Shown: one piece after another, positions 4,731 to 5,009 of the stretch
How the letters are laid out: the number at the start of each line of letters is the position of its first letter
How positions within the stretch are numbered: the first letter of the stretch is position 1
Assembly: GCA_946611025.1 (NCBI GenBank)
Contig: CAMOCR010000053.1
Coordinates: 1 to 5,009 of the forward strand
From: an uncultured Alphaproteobacteria bacterium
GTDB taxonomy: Bacteria; Pseudomonadota; Alphaproteobacteria; Rs-D84
DNA: 5,009 bases
Direction of reading: 5' to 3'
Made by a program: the position numbers and the translations under genes
Notes under the pieces: generated by a model
What the model saw: only the letters and a program-made list of their open reading frames with translations
Told to the model about the DNA's origin: nothing
Database searches by the model: none

Positions 4731-5009
4731 ATTTGTTCGTATAGGAGCTTTCATCGTCCGCTGTTGCGGTCTGGTTTTCATTGGTTTGATTTTGCTTGTC
4801 TTTGTTGGAATTCACCGCGATATTTGCCGCCAGTGAACCCGCCGCGCCAACACCCGCAGTTATTGCGCCCGCTTTCAAAGTGTCGGCTGTTTTATTCTTT
4901 TGTTCATTCCATGCGGCTGCATCTGCACCATCGGGGTTCATCAGCGCGCGCGCGACCGATGCATAGTTCCCGCCGGTAATGCCGGTGCCAACATCATCAT
5001 ATAAACCAG
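4729..5009 (-). CDS. Protein with C-terminal glycine-zipper membrane segment, C-terminal part (5' end outside window)
   Basis: The minus-strand frame is open from the right edge (5009) to TAA at 4731-4729 and gives 92 visible residues. A Met codon at 4941-4939 is in frame, but coding continues upstream of it (NYASVARAL precedes it) with no ribosome binding site, so it is internal. Visible order: a Gly-rich start (1-14), a polar NPDGADAAAWNEQKNKT stretch (24-40), a Gly/Ala hydrophobic segment at about 45-66 with glycine-zipper spacing and room for one membrane helix, then a very polar Asn/Gln/Lys/Asp tail (67-92) with no cysteine. I do not recognise the family. The Gly/Ala helix resembles those of the neighbouring 701-residue protein in style, not in alignable sequence. 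It converges on that gene. Confidence 0.8.
   Translation of the reverse strand, partial: GLYDDVGTGITGGNYASVARALMNPDGADAAAWNEQKNKTADTLKAGAITAGVGAAGSLAANIAVNSNKDKQNQTNENQTATADDESSYTNK

Noticed and set aside
4939..4941. Met codon as the start of the right-hand minus-strand gene
   Set aside because: The frame stays open to the window edge with coding-like sequence upstream and no RBS is seen.
4402..4979. Plus-strand open frames of 63, 104 and 127 codons
   Set aside because: They span a hairpin, a simple heptamer repeat (giving repetitive KVQSA-type peptide) and sequence antisense to a real gene, and none has a usable RBS.

Overview
The window is about 5 kb of bacterial chromosome (or large replicon) holding four protein-coding genes. 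Two are cut by the window edges. None belongs to a family I can name. The codon style (leucine almost always TTG, moderate GC, all visible stops TAA), the Cys-rich secreted proteins and the glycine-zipper segments resemble uncultured, host-associated Alphaproteobacteria. That placement is an impression from sequence style, not a homology result. I see no tRNA, rRNA, CRISPR array, transposase, integrase or phage gene.

Layout: (1) 1-1086, plus strand, the C-terminal 361 residues of a Cys-containing, helix-rich protein with a Gly/Ser-rich tail. (2) 1085-1116, a strong symmetric hairpin that can terminate both converging genes. (3) 1115-2122, minus strand, a 335-residue membrane-anchored protein with two N-terminal transmembrane helices, a long Pro/Asp-rich linker and a compact C-terminal domain. 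(4) 2123-2258, a divergent promoter region: a full-consensus sigma70-type promoter for the minus gene, whose predicted transcription start falls on the start codon (leaderless mRNA), and an extended -10 promoter with a G-rich ribosome binding site for the plus gene. (5) 2259-4364, plus strand, a 701-residue secreted protein with a signal peptide, a QPDNP repeat stalk, 26 cysteines in the mature chain and two glycine-zipper segments. (6) 4365-4728, a 364-bp intergenic stretch with a terminator-like hairpin, a heptanucleotide tandem repeat, a 15-bp copy of the leader of gene (5), a 16-bp palindrome and a short inverted repeat at the next stop codon. (7) 4729-5009, minus strand, the C-terminal 92 residues of another protein with a glycine-zipper membrane segment.

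The genes run convergent, divergent, convergent, so no two share an operon here and each needs its own promoter. Three of the four products (5' partial, 701-residue, 3' partial) look exported or envelope-associated, and the fourth is an inner-membrane protein with a cytoplasmic domain. A shared envelope role is possible but is inference. The best leads are the leaderless consensus promoter, the repeated C-x8/10-C motif and paired glycine zippers in the 701-residue protein, the degenerate-nuclease-like C-terminal domain of the membrane protein, and the duplicated leader sequence in the last intergenic region.
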